Shown here in pieces: positions 1-10,000 of a DNA stretch of 64,000 nt. The notes beneath the pieces were generated by a model that was not told the origin of the DNA, did not search any database, and saw nothing but the letters and a program-made list of their open reading frames with translations. Within the stretch, counting starts at the first letter, position 1. Each line of letters opens with the position of its first letter. Made by a program: the position numbers and the translations under genes. Origin of the DNA: UBA3700 sp963592135 (GTDB taxonomy: Bacteria > Bacillota > Clostridia > Christensenellales > UBA3700); NCBI GenBank assembly GCA_963592135.1, contig CAVAVP010000034.1:1-64000 (forward strand). The letters are read 5' to 3'.

Positions 1-1848
1 GAGTATTTAGATAATAAAAAGATTTCATATTCTCCAAGCTATACAAAAGATTTTTATTCAAATTATTCTATAACTTTAAATATATTCAAAAATGCAACTT
101 TCTCTATTACAAAGGATGGAGAGTCTTATAGTCCAAATGTAGAGTATGGAGAAGATAATGTTTCGTTAACTATTAATTCTGAAGGAAATTATATAATTGT
201 AATAAATGACGATTATGGCAATAGTATAACAAAATACGCTCACATAAATAAATCAAACTTAAAATATGATAAAGATTGGTTAAGTGGATTTAATGACAAA
301 GCTTTAAGAGTTTTAGAAGGTTATACAAACACAAAAATTGCATTCAATAAAACATTGCTAGAAAAAGATGTAAAATATGTAGCAGTTTCTATTAATGAGA
401 TTAGTACAATAGTTTATGATAATCTATCTGAAAGTAAGGTTGAGTTTAAAGATTTGTTAATAGGAAACTCTGGAGATGGTAAGTATGAAGTGGAGTTTAG
501 AGATTTGTATGGAAATAAAACCACATATATTGTAAATTATATGTCAACATCTCCTTTATCAATATCTAGATTAACACGTAGTATGCAAAGAGATTATTAT
601 TCTTTAGATGAAAATATAGATATGATTTATAGCAATAAGACAATAGACTTTTCTTGTGTAGCTTCAAAGTATGAGTTTAAAGTAAATGGTGAAACTAAAG
701 ATATTCCATTTACTTTAGAGTTCCCTAGCGATGCAAATAGCGGTAGATTTGAATACAAGGTAGAATATATTGATGAATATGGTTTTGAATATAAACTTAC
801 ATGTGTGCTATATCGTACAACAATTGAAGTTAATGATAGTGAAATGAATATAAAAGATGGTGTTACAAGTAGTCCTGTATTTCTTACTTTTGATCAAATG
901 TATACAGCGGTAATTTCTTTGAACGGAGAAAGTTTAGGACAATATAATAGTGGAGAAAAATATTCTAGAGATGGAAATTATATAATTACTATCAGCGATA
1001 AAGCAGGTAATACTACTAACTATTCTGTTAAGAAAGACAGTATAGCTGATTTTTGTGTATATGTAGAAAATGTAAATAACAAACTAGTAAGTGGTGAAGT
1101 AACAAATAAATCAACAGTTTACTTTACATCACTAAATAATGATATAGTGGAGATAGTTTCAGCTTATCACAATGGAGAAGAAGTTGAAAATTATGATTCA
1201 ACAATATTTACTGGAAGTGGTAAATGGGAAATAGTAGTCCAAGATGAAATTGGAAATAAAGATTATTTCTGTTTCTATATAATGAGTCATTCAATAAATC
1301 AATTTGATTATACAACACCATATGGTTTTAAAATAACAGAAATTACATATGATGCTGGTAGTGGTAAAGTAGATTGGATTGAAGCAGTGGAAGATTTGGA
1401 AAATAATTCACATATTCTATTTGAAGAAAGTGGTGAATACAGCGTGGTTATGTTATCTTCTATTACTGGTCAAACATTTAATTTTACACTAACCATAGAT
1501 AAGTCAGTTCCTAATATTGTATTAGATGGAGTAAATGCTGGCGAAACAACAAAATCTAATGTAACAATATCAGGTTACAAGTCTGGTGATACAATATATA
1601 TTTATAAAGATGGAACATTAATAAATACAATCAATGCAGTAACAGTTTCAGATGTGCCTACAATTACGGAAAAAGGAAATTACAGAATTGTAGTTGTAAA
1701 CGAAGCAGGTGGTGTATCTGAAGTTGAATTTACTAGAGTATATACGGCAAATGTTGCAACTAGTGTTTTAATAATAATATGTATAGTTGCAGTAGTTATA
1801 GGGTTATTCTTAGGGCTTTTATTCCGTAAACGCTCGAGAATAGAATAA
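1..1848 (+). CDS. Ig-like repeat surface protein, C-terminally membrane-anchored (5' partial)
   Basis: The reading frame is open from the first base, so the gene begins upstream; 615 residues are visible. It is built from about seven modules of 75-95 residues, each closing with a beta-strand motif of the form G-x-Y-x-[IV]-x-[IV]-x-D-x-x-G-N (for example near residues 65, 160, 330 and 420), typical of bacterial Ig-like adhesion or wall domains. A hydrophobic helix of about 22 residues near the C-terminus is followed by a short basic tail (RKRSRIE), which would anchor the protein with the repeats outside. No LPxTG motif is present. It sits 40 bases before the pilin gene of the secretion-like module, so a role as an exposed adhesin or mating-pair stabiliser is plausible but inferred. 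Confidence 0.75.
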   Translation, partial: EYLDNKKISYSPSYTKDFYSNYSITLNIFKNATFSITKDGESYSPNVEYGEDNVSLTINSEGNYIIVINDDYGNSITKYAHINKSNLKYDKDWLSGFNDKALRVLEGYTNTKIAFNKTLLEKDVKYVAVSINEISTIVYDNLSESKVEFKDLLIGNSGDGKYEVEFRDLYGNKTTYIVNYMSTSPLSISRLTRSMQRDYYSLDENIDMIYSNKTIDFSCVASKYEFKVNGETKDIPFTLEFPSDANSGRFEYKVEYIDEYGFEYKLTCVLYRTTIEVNDSEMNIKDGVTSSPVFLTFDQMYTAVISLNGESLGQYNSGEKYSRDGNYIITISDKAGNTTNYSVKKDSIADFCVYVENVNNKLVSGEVTNKSTVYFTSLNNDIVEIVSAYHNGEEVENYDSTIFTGSGKWEIVVQDEIGNKDYFCFYIMSHSINQFDYTTPYGFKITEITYDAGSGKVDWIEAVEDLENNSHILFEESGEYSVVMLSSITGQTFNFTLTIDKSVPNIVLDGVNAGETTKSNVTISGYKSGDTIYIYKDGTLINTINAVTVSDVPTITEKGNYRIVVVNEAGGVSEVEFTRVYTANVATSVLIIICIVAVVIGLFLGLLFRKRSRIE

Positions 1849-1888
1849 AAATAAAAAATAAAAAAACATTTTATAGGAGGAAGAAAAG

Positions 1889-2197
1889 ATGTTTTACAAT
1901 ATTTTAGCAGCAGCAATGTCTCAAGGCGATTTAGAAAAAATTGTTAAGCCAATTCTTGACATATGCGACACATTAGTACCAGTATTATTGGCAGTTGTTG
2001 GTTCAATTGGTGCAATTTACTGTATTTTCTTAGGGGTTAAGTATGCCAGAGCAGATGAACCACAAGAGCATGATAAAACAAAGAAAGCTCTAAAGAATGC
2101 TATAATTGGTTTCGTATTAATTTTCGTATTGCTTGCAATGCTACAAGTTGGACTATCAGTATTTGAAAAATGGTGGCCTACATATGTTGGTGCTTAA
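1889..2197 (+). CDS. VirB2/TrbC-like pilin-type membrane protein
   Basis: This 102-residue protein has two hydrophobic helices (about residues 28-50 and 72-92) separated by a short charged loop (ARADEPQEHDKTKK). That is the architecture of the small pilin-like subunits of Gram-positive and mycoplasma conjugation systems (the family named after Mbov_0395). A strong AGGAGG lies about 8 bases before the ATG. The genes downstream encode VirB6-like and VirB4-like proteins, which supports the assignment. The family is usually predicted to form the membrane-inserted pilus or channel subunit of a type IV secretion apparatus. Assignment is by size, topology and neighbours, not by a diagnostic motif. 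Confidence 0.7.
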   Translation: MFYNILAAAMSQGDLEKIVKPILDICDTLVPVLLAVVGSIGAIYCIFLGVKYARADEPQEHDKTKKALKNAIIGFVLIFVLLAMLQVGLSVFEKWWPTYVGA

Positions 2198-2906
2198 AAA
2201 TAAAAATATATTTTTAAGTATTAGTTTAATTGTTATTTGTGTTTTTTTAGTAGGTTGCTTTCCTAATTTAGGAAATGTAGCTGATGAAAAAGATTATAGT
2301 GACAAATTTTCTAGTGTTAAGTTTGTTAGAAATGACTTAATAGTAAAAAGTATGTCTATAACAGATCTTTCAGATGATAATGCAATTAATAATTTTCAAA
2401 AAAAAGACTTTGTATGTCCAACGGAGAGTAACGCATATAAGTATATGGCAGTATTTGCTGGCCAAACAGTTAATATAAAGGAGTTTGCTATATATTTGCG
2501 TTCGGAGTCAGATGTTAATTTAAGCATATGTGTCTATAATCTTCTTGATATCCCAAGTAAAATTGCTACGGGAAATCCAGAAGAAGATTATGAAACGTAT
2601 ACGGATCCTGATATGGGAGAGGAAAAGCAAAAATTAAAAGACTTTGATGAACCTGTAAAGGATAACGCAATTGCTACTATTAATATAACTTTGAAAGCAA
2701 ATGTTTGGGAATCATTTACAATAAAAAACTGGAATATTGGCGGAAATAGACAATCGAGTTTTACTTTAAATGAAAATACTTGCTTGCTATTTCAAATACA
2801 AAATAACTGTGTTTTTTACAACAAAACAGAAAGTTTAGATGAGGCTTTAGAGAAAGCAAAAATATGTTTTACTGCAATGCTTATTTATGTTGATAAAGAA
2901 GGATAA
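2184..2906 (+). CDS. Putative lipoprotein of the secretion module
   Basis: I chose the ATG at 2184 because it places a clean lipoprotein signal at the N-terminus: basic MLVLKNKN, a hydrophobic stretch, then a lipobox ending LVGC near residue 25. The start upstream at 2133 would put a hydrophilic leader before it. The gene overlaps the end of the pilin gene by 14 bases, suggesting translational coupling, and no good ribosome binding site of its own is seen. The mature part (about 215 residues) has no family I recognise; it is beta-rich, with an acidic insert near the middle. Position between pilin and VirB6-like genes suggests an outward-facing, membrane-tethered component, possibly analogous to VirB7-type lipoproteins, though no homology is evident. 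Confidence 0.6.
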   Translation: MLVLKNKNIFLSISLIVICVFLVGCFPNLGNVADEKDYSDKFSSVKFVRNDLIVKSMSITDLSDDNAINNFQKKDFVCPTESNAYKYMAVFAGQTVNIKEFAIYLRSESDVNLSICVYNLLDIPSKIATGNPEEDYETYTDPDMGEEKQKLKDFDEPVKDNAIATINITLKANVWESFTIKNWNIGGNRQSSFTLNENTCLLFQIQNNCVFYNKTESLDEALEKAKICFTAMLIYVDKEG

Positions 2907-2911
2907 TAATT

Positions 2912-4300
2912 ATGTTTGACTGGTTTTGGGATTTTCTATTTAGTTTAACTAAGTCTATTCTACGTATAATAGATGGGCTTATGGCGTGCGCAAACAAATT
3001 GTGTGGAATAGATGATATAACTGTAGATGGAGAAGCAACCGACTTTCTTACTTATTTACTAAAGAGTAAAGAGATACAAAATGCATTTATGGTTGCAGCA
3101 GTTTTAGGCCTAGTGGTCTTGGTATTTTTTACTGTAATTGCAATTATTAGAGCTGTTGCAAAAGAAAAACCAGATATGACTCCTGCACAGGTATGCGTAA
3201 AAGCTTTTAAAAGCCTTATGATATTTTTGTTTATTCCAGCTATTATGCTTATTGGTACGTGGGTCGCTAATGTGTTTATGCAAGCTTTATATAAAGCAAC
3301 AATTAGTGATGGTTCTAGTGTTGGAAATTTCTTATTTACAGCTTTTGCAGATAGCGCATGGTATAATCCAGATGATGCAGCCAAGTTTTTAGATGGTACT
3401 CTAGATTATCTAAATACGGATGTTGTTAAGGCATATATGGATATTGAACAATATGACTTCTTTGCATCATGGGTTGCAGGTGCTGTAATATTATGGAATA
3501 TTGCTTGGGCTTTACTTGTATTTGTAGATAGAGCTATTTCAATTGTAATTTTATATATAGTTTCACCTTTCTCAATTGCGACATCTGTTATTGATGATGG
3601 TTCACATTTTAAATTATGGCGTGAGCAAATGCTTACAAAATACTTCGTAGGTTTTGGTACAATTTTAGCTGTAAATATTTATTGTCTAATAGTATTGCTT
3701 GTTATGAAGTCTTCAATGCAATTTTTCCCTTCAAACTTTTTGAACTATTTATGCAAAATTTTGTTTATAATAGGCGGTTCATTAACTATGAAAAAAGCTA
3801 TGGCTTTAGTTGGTAATCTTGTAACAAGTGGTGGAGGAAGCAATGAACTTAGAGATAATGCATTTGCAGGAAATGCTTTAGGCGGAGCTTTAATGGGCGG
3901 TCTAAAGACAGTTGCTGGCGTTGTTACAAAACCTGCTTCTTGGGCTACAGATAGAATAGGGAATGCAGTTAATAGAGGAATAGAGGATCGTATAGGGAAA
4001 AGTTTGTTTGGTAGCGGTAATGGTAACGGAGCGAATGGAAATGGTAATGCAATAAATGATGGTAATAATCAAAATGAGGATAATGCAAACCATAACGAAG
4101 TTCAGCAAGGTGAAAACAACAATAATATAGGCAATTTGATTAGAAATGATAATGAAAATAATAATAACAATGGCAATAATAATGCTAATAATAATATAAA
4201 TAATAACAACACTAATCAAAATAGAGAAAACTCTATAATTAATGCTATGTCAAATAACAATAATAACGAAAATAACATTAATAATAACAATAATAGTTAA
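2912..4300 (+). CDS. VirB6/TrbL-like polytopic membrane protein with Asn-rich tail
   Basis: The protein has 462 residues. About six transmembrane segments lie in the first 305 residues (about 52-77, 97-118, 188-206, 209-230, 245-268 and 282-300), then a Gly/Ala linker and, from about residue 367 to the end, a tail dominated by Asn with Gly, Glu and Gln. The membrane part resembles VirB6/TrbL-type inner-membrane channel proteins (Mbov_0396-like in mycoplasma ICEs), and it sits directly before the VirB4-like ATPase. The Asn-rich tail is coded by AAT/AAC/AATAAC tracts and looks disordered. It could be a flexible cytoplasmic docking arm or simply slippage-expanded low-complexity sequence. Homology is inferred from topology and context. 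Confidence 0.7.
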   Translation: MFDWFWDFLFSLTKSILRIIDGLMACANKLCGIDDITVDGEATDFLTYLLKSKEIQNAFMVAAVLGLVVLVFFTVIAIIRAVAKEKPDMTPAQVCVKAFKSLMIFLFIPAIMLIGTWVANVFMQALYKATISDGSSVGNFLFTAFADSAWYNPDDAAKFLDGTLDYLNTDVVKAYMDIEQYDFFASWVAGAVILWNIAWALLVFVDRAISIVILYIVSPFSIATSVIDDGSHFKLWREQMLTKYFVGFGTILAVNIYCLIVLLVMKSSMQFFPSNFLNYLCKILFIIGGSLTMKKAMALVGNLVTSGGGSNELRDNAFAGNALGGALMGGLKTVAGVVTKPASWATDRIGNAVNRGIEDRIGKSLFGSGNGNGANGNGNAINDGNNQNEDNANHNEVQQGENNNNIGNLIRNDNENNNNNGNNNANNNINNNNTNQNRENSIINAMSNNNNNENNINNNNNS

Positions 4301-4317
4301 AATAAAGGGAAATAAGT

Positions 4318-6951
4318 ATGAGAATAATACCAAAAACAGCAAAGGTAAAGGTTGAATTTTTTAAAAATATATCCATAGTAGATATAGTCATTGCACTTGT
4401 TGGTGTAATGCTAGAAGTATTACTGTTTTTATCTAATATAGGAATTGTAAAATATATTTTGATGGTGGTAGTACTTTGTATATTTGTGTCACTTTTCTTG
4501 CCTTATAACGGTGGTAGATTTTATATGTTCTTTATTCATTTTGTTAAATATTTATTTTCCGTTAAAAAATATTCAGCAGATTATAAAAAGGCATCAACAG
4601 ATATTTCTAACTTTATAGCTTTTAAAGATGTAAAAGATGATTTTATAGTATATAACGATTATTATGCAGGTGTACTAGAAATTGACCCAAGAGAATTTAG
4701 ATTATTATCAGGTTTTAGACAAGATCAAATAATAGATAAGGGTTTTGGTAAAATTATTAGAAGTATCTCTGGTAAAACAAGAGCTAGTTTAGTTAAAATT
4801 GATAGAAAACTAGATTTTACCACATATATAAAATTAGAAGAGGAAAAAAGAAAAACTTTAGATAAAATATTTAAAGCAGGTGCAATAACCGAAGAGGAAT
4901 TAGAATCTAGAAATAAAATTATAGATGACAGAATTAGAATTTATAAAAGTTTAAATGATAAAAATAAAATTTATAGACCATTTTATTATTTAGTAGTTTA
5001 TGACCAAGATAAAGGGGTTATAAACGAAGTGTTAAATAATGCCGTTGTTACCTTTGAAGATAATGGTATGATTTCACATGTTTTAAAAGAAAAAGAATTA
5101 TTAATTTTCTTAAAATATCAATTTTCAAATGATTTTGAAGAAAAAGATATAGATTTGCTTTCTAAGGATGAGGCTTTAAAATGGGTAATGCCAAAAGATA
5201 TCCAGTTTTCAACATCCAAAACGTTTATTGATGGAGTAGAAACTTATAACTATACGGTTATAAATTATCCGGTGTTTGTTTTAAATGCTTGGGGATACAG
5301 AATTTTTAATATGGATAATGTAAAAGTTGTTATGAACATGGAACCATATGAGAAACATAAAGCTGTTAGAATGATAGATAGATCACTTCAAGAGTTAATG
5401 AGTCAAAGTGAACAATCATATAAGGCAAGTTCTATTATAGATAAACAAACACACATAAAGACTTTAGTAAACTTATTACAAATGCTTCAAAATGACAATG
5501 AAACTTTGTTTAAAGTTACACTACATTTTACTGTATATTCTCACGGGGATTCGAGCAAGAATGTAAAAAAGCGTATTCGTAGAATTACATCAGAAGAAGG
5601 CTTTGAAATATCTGACAATTTCTGTAAACAATATCAAGCGGTTATATCGTCGAATCTATCTGCCTATGATGCTCTTCCAGAAAACGCAAGAGCTATTCAT
5701 TCATCATCAGTTGCTGCATGTTTCCCATTTGTGTTGTCGTCAGTTATGGATGAAGATGGAATATTATTAGGAGAGAGTAAGGGCTATCCTGTTATTGTAG
5801 ACTTCTTTAAGAGAGATAAAGAAAGAGTAAACTCTAATATGGTTGTTATGGGAAGGACCGGTTCGGGTAAATCTTTTGCAACAAAAACTATGCTTGCACA
5901 ACTTGCTGTTGAAAATAGTAAAATATTCATACTAGATCCAGAGGATGAATATGGAGTTTTAGCAAAGAACTTAGGTGGTAAGGTTATTGATGTAGGTACT
6001 GCTCTTGAGGGAAGAATAAATCCATTCCATATAATAACATCTCTTGAATCAGATGAAAGCGCTGAAGGTGCAAATAACTTTAGTGTACATTTACAATTCT
6101 TAGAGCAATTCTTTAGGGAAATATTATCTGGTATAGATTCACAATCGTTAGAATATTTAAATAATCTTATAGTAGATGTTTATAAGAAAAAAGGTATCAC
6201 CCCAAGAACTGATTTATCTACATTAAAACCTGAAGATTATCCGATATTTGACGATTTATATAACTTGATTTGCGAGAGGCTTGAAACAGTTACTATAAAT
6301 TATGATGTGGAAAACTTGCGAGTTTTAAAGAATTTCATAGCAAAGTTTAGTGGAGATGGAAGAGACTCTATGCTTTGGAATGGTAAGTCTTCATTATCTA
6401 TAAAAGAAAACTTTACCGTATTTAATTTCCGTTCACTTTTGTCTAACCATAATCAAGCAATAGCAAATGCTCAAATGTTGCTTGTTTTAAGATGGCTAGA
6501 TAATGAAGTAATAAAAAATAGAGATTTCAATTTAAAATATGGAACTAATAGAAAGATAGTTGTTGCAATTGATGAGGCACACGTATTTATTGATCCAAAA
6601 TATCCAGTAGCCTTAGATTTTATGTTCCAACTTGCAAAACGTATAAGAAAGTATAATGGTATGCAAATTGTAATTACACAAAATATAAAAGATTTTGTAG
6701 GCAGTCAAGATATAATTAGAAAATCTACTGCAATAATTAATGCATGTCAATATTCATTTATTTTCTCATTATCACCAAATGATATGGACGATTTATGTAC
6801 GCTTTATGAAAAGGCAGGAAAAATAAATACAGTTGAGCAAGATCAAATAGTAAACAATGAAAGAGGCCATGCTTTTATTATAACAGGGCCTCAATCAAGA
6901 ACTAATATTTCTATAGAAACATCTGAAAAAATAAGAAAAATATTTGAATAA
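4318..6951 (+). CDS. VirB4-family conjugation/secretion ATPase with PrgI-like N-terminus
   Basis: This 877-residue protein begins with two transmembrane helices (about residues 17-60) and a short PrgI-like segment, followed by a VirB4/TraE/CagE-type ATPase. Walker A is GRTGSGKS at residues 512-519. Walker B is the hydrophobic strand ending in D752-E753 (AIDEAHVF), and a Q-rich ITQN motif follows. Members of this family are hexameric ATPases that energise type IV secretion, usually the most conserved component. The fused PrgI-like membrane anchor is typical of Gram-positive and mollicute systems. The start is supported by AAAGGGA upstream. The gene follows the VirB6-like gene after 17 bases, so it is almost certainly in the same operon. 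Confidence 0.9.
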   Translation: MRIIPKTAKVKVEFFKNISIVDIVIALVGVMLEVLLFLSNIGIVKYILMVVVLCIFVSLFLPYNGGRFYMFFIHFVKYLFSVKKYSADYKKASTDISNFIAFKDVKDDFIVYNDYYAGVLEIDPREFRLLSGFRQDQIIDKGFGKIIRSISGKTRASLVKIDRKLDFTTYIKLEEEKRKTLDKIFKAGAITEEELESRNKIIDDRIRIYKSLNDKNKIYRPFYYLVVYDQDKGVINEVLNNAVVTFEDNGMISHVLKEKELLIFLKYQFSNDFEEKDIDLLSKDEALKWVMPKDIQFSTSKTFIDGVETYNYTVINYPVFVLNAWGYRIFNMDNVKVVMNMEPYEKHKAVRMIDRSLQELMSQSEQSYKASSIIDKQTHIKTLVNLLQMLQNDNETLFKVTLHFTVYSHGDSSKNVKKRIRRITSEEGFEISDNFCKQYQAVISSNLSAYDALPENARAIHSSSVAACFPFVLSSVMDEDGILLGESKGYPVIVDFFKRDKERVNSNMVVMGRTGSGKSFATKTMLAQLAVENSKIFILDPEDEYGVLAKNLGGKVIDVGTALEGRINPFHIITSLESDESAEGANNFSVHLQFLEQFFREILSGIDSQSLEYLNNLIVDVYKKKGITPRTDLSTLKPEDYPIFDDLYNLICERLETVTINYDVENLRVLKNFIAKFSGDGRDSMLWNGKSSLSIKENFTVFNFRSLLSNHNQAIANAQMLLVLRWLDNEVIKNRDFNLKYGTNRKIVVAIDEAHVFIDPKYPVALDFMFQLAKRIRKYNGMQIVITQNIKDFVGSQDIIRKSTAIINACQYSFIFSLSPNDMDDLCTLYEKAGKINTVEQDQIVNNERGHAFIITGPQSRTNISIETSEKIRKIFE

Positions 6952-6965
6952 ATTAAGCAAAGTTT

Positions 6966-6994
6966 AATATAAATATTAAATAATGTAGTATAAT
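6966..6994 (+). promoter_or_regulatory. Possible promoter before the giant secretion-module protein
   Basis: A TATAAT box lies at 6989-6994 in the 79-base gap between the ATPase and the next gene. The -35 region is poor, so this is a weak call. It would allow the large downstream gene to be expressed separately from the apparatus genes. Confidence 0.35.
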
Positions 6995-7030
6995 AAATAG
7001 ATGAAAAAACTTTAGTGAAGGAGAAAAATA

Positions 7031-10000
7031 ATGAAGCTAGTAAAATTTATTAATAAAGAAGCCTTATTACAGGCTATGAGAGAATGTGATAAAACTAATG
7101 AAATCTATGATGCATTAAAAAAGAATTATCCAAATGCTGAAGATAAAATCTCTAAGAATGGAGTAGATTCAAGAGATTTAGCCGATTTAGCATTGTTTAT
7201 GAGATATAAAAATGTAATTAATAAATCAGGGGAAGCATTATCTGATGAAGAATTTGAAGAAGAAGTTTCAAAAATTATAGAGGCATTTTTAACAGATGAT
7301 AGAGAAAAAATATTTGAATATTTAGACGAATGGTTTGATTTTGCTGCAAATTTCGATCCAAATGAAAATATTGAAACAGAAGAGGAGGCTCTTGCGTTAC
7401 ATATTTATTTGCGTAGTCAACAAGGCCTTCCTATATCTAAAATGAATGAATACCCAGACTATGTTTTGAGTCGTTTCCAAGATAAAGATTCTTTGATGAA
7501 ATTACAACGTGTAAAGACTGAGACATTCCTTCAAACTGGTTTGTGTGATGTTTTATATATTGGAAATGGTGTAAAAACGAACACATCTTCTATTAGAGAC
7601 TATGATAATAATGGGGGTAAACCAAGTGCTGAAATGGAAGTACTACAACAAGTTATGATAGAAGAAAAGGAATCTAGATTAAAAAAAGTAGGAATGTCTA
7701 TGGCATTACTTGATAGTTTTAAATTGAAAGATAAAACTTCTGAAACTGGTGTTTCGGTTGAAGAATTTAAAATTCCAGAATGGGTAAATCAAGCAAATAA
7801 TTTAGATCCAAAATCTAGAGAGTATAGAGAAATTTTAAGCGATGTTCATGATGTTATAGCGCAAGTTTCTGGTTCTCATCAAACAGGTTATGGAATTATA
7901 GGTAAATATTTAGATGGAATGCATGATATAGGGTATTATAAACTTATCTATATTGATGGCAATAACTTATTTGATTCTTTAGAAAAACCTGTTACTACCG
8001 AAAAGGCAGATGCAAGACTTGTCGAGGCTCTTACTAATAAGAAGGAAGTTGTTTCTTTTGTTCAATTAGTTGAAATAAACGGAAAATTTGATTACAAAAT
8101 AAATGTTTTGGATGTTAGAGAAGGTAATGAAAACGATAATCCAGAATATGTACAAAAGATTGAAGAAATAAAAAATAGTAAAGAAAAGCAAGAACAATTA
8201 TATGACAAAATAAACCTAAACTTAAAAGGTGTTCTTACTATGGGCAAAACAACTAAATATTATGCAAATAGAAATGTACTTAAGCAAGAAGCTACAGATG
8301 TTGTAGAAGGGAGAAGAGTTATTGGTAAAGAGGAACCTATTCAAGTAGAAAAGAAAAACTTTGGATCAGCTTACTTTGTGATAGATGAAACAAGAAGAGC
8401 ATATAACTCTACGATAAAATCTATTGTTGAAAATACGGACGAAGGTAGAGAATTTATTGAACAAGGCTTTGATGCCCGTGATTTCCAAGATATTGTAGTA
8501 TTTACAAAACTTGCTAAAACTTTAGGTGTTGGTAAAAAGGATTTAGATGATAAAGAATTTAAATTAGAAATTGAATATCTTGCTAAAGCTTTTGGTTCTC
8601 AAGATCATGAAATGATGAAGCCTTATTTAGATAAGATGTATGACTTCATTGAAAACTATAAGATGCCAAAAGTGCTTTCTTCTACTGAAGATATAATAAA
8701 AGCTTTAATGTATGTAAGAGTTCAACAAACAAGTACAGTTAAAATTTTGGAAAATCCTTGGTATTTAAATGAAAGATGTCCTAGCGTAGAGGATAAAGCA
8801 AGATTTAATGCTATGGAAGCTGTATATTTTAACAAATATACTGATTTGTTAGACGCTATGGTTAAAGAAACTGGATTATATTTAGGAAAAGGACAATTGT
8901 TTAGTGAGATAATAAAACAAGCTAAACTAGGAAATCCAGCAGAGGACGATGAGCAAGACGAGAGTGACTTCGAGCGTGAAGAAAGATTAGAAAATGAGAA
9001 GAGAGACGCTAGAATAGCGGAATATAGGGATCTAAGTAAACGTTATAACACAGAAAGACAACTTAAATTACAAAATGCAGATGATGTAGAAAAATGTTAC
9101 ACATTTAAATTAAATTTGCCAAGTTCAGCTTATATGAATCTTCTTGGTGATCAACTTGATGCTAAAGATGTTGAAGAAGCAGCTGAAGAATTTAAATTTG
9201 GTTTTATTGCTAATGTATATAATAGTGATTATAACGATGCTAGATTGTTAAGAAAATATGGCTTAACCACCTCTCTTGGATTTGATCCAGCATATTTAAT
9301 ATTTATTGATGGTAAATCTTTATATGATTTTACTGTTGAACAAGATGGAAAGTATAATTATAGAAAGGCTTATGAAAAACTTAATAAAATTTTAGTAGAT
9401 AGAACAGGTTTAGTTCAATTTGCACGTGTATTCCAAGGTGAGTATGATGAAATAAAAGTAGAACTTGATACTATTGAAATCGCTAATACAAAGATAGATA
9501 ACCAAGAATACTATCAAAAGCTTGCGGATTTTGAAAATCATTCATTAGAAAGATTAAATTTAATTAAAAATAACATAAACGAAGTTTGTAAAGCAAGAAG
9601 AACCGAAATCGATAAAGCAAAGGCTGAAGCTGAAGAAAAAGACTTATTTAATATAGGCGATGTTTTTGATTCAAGAGAAGCTCAAGTTAAGAAACATGAT
9701 GGACTTGAAAATGTTTACAAGGTTAATAGATTTAATGCAATTCATGATGTTCTTAATGACATTGAAATGTTTACTGGTTCAAAAGTAAATAATAATCAAT
9801 TCCTAGAAAGATTTGAAGCTGTATTCTCAAGTGAAGAATTAAATGTAAGTGCATACAATACTTTATGGAGAGAACTATGGAAACAAGCAATGGAGGGATT
9901 AATTAACAAGGCTTATTCTGATGAATTTGGTAAATCAGTTCCGTTCTCTTATATAACAGGTATAGTAGAACGTTGTATGAAAGGTTCTTTAAAATTATAT

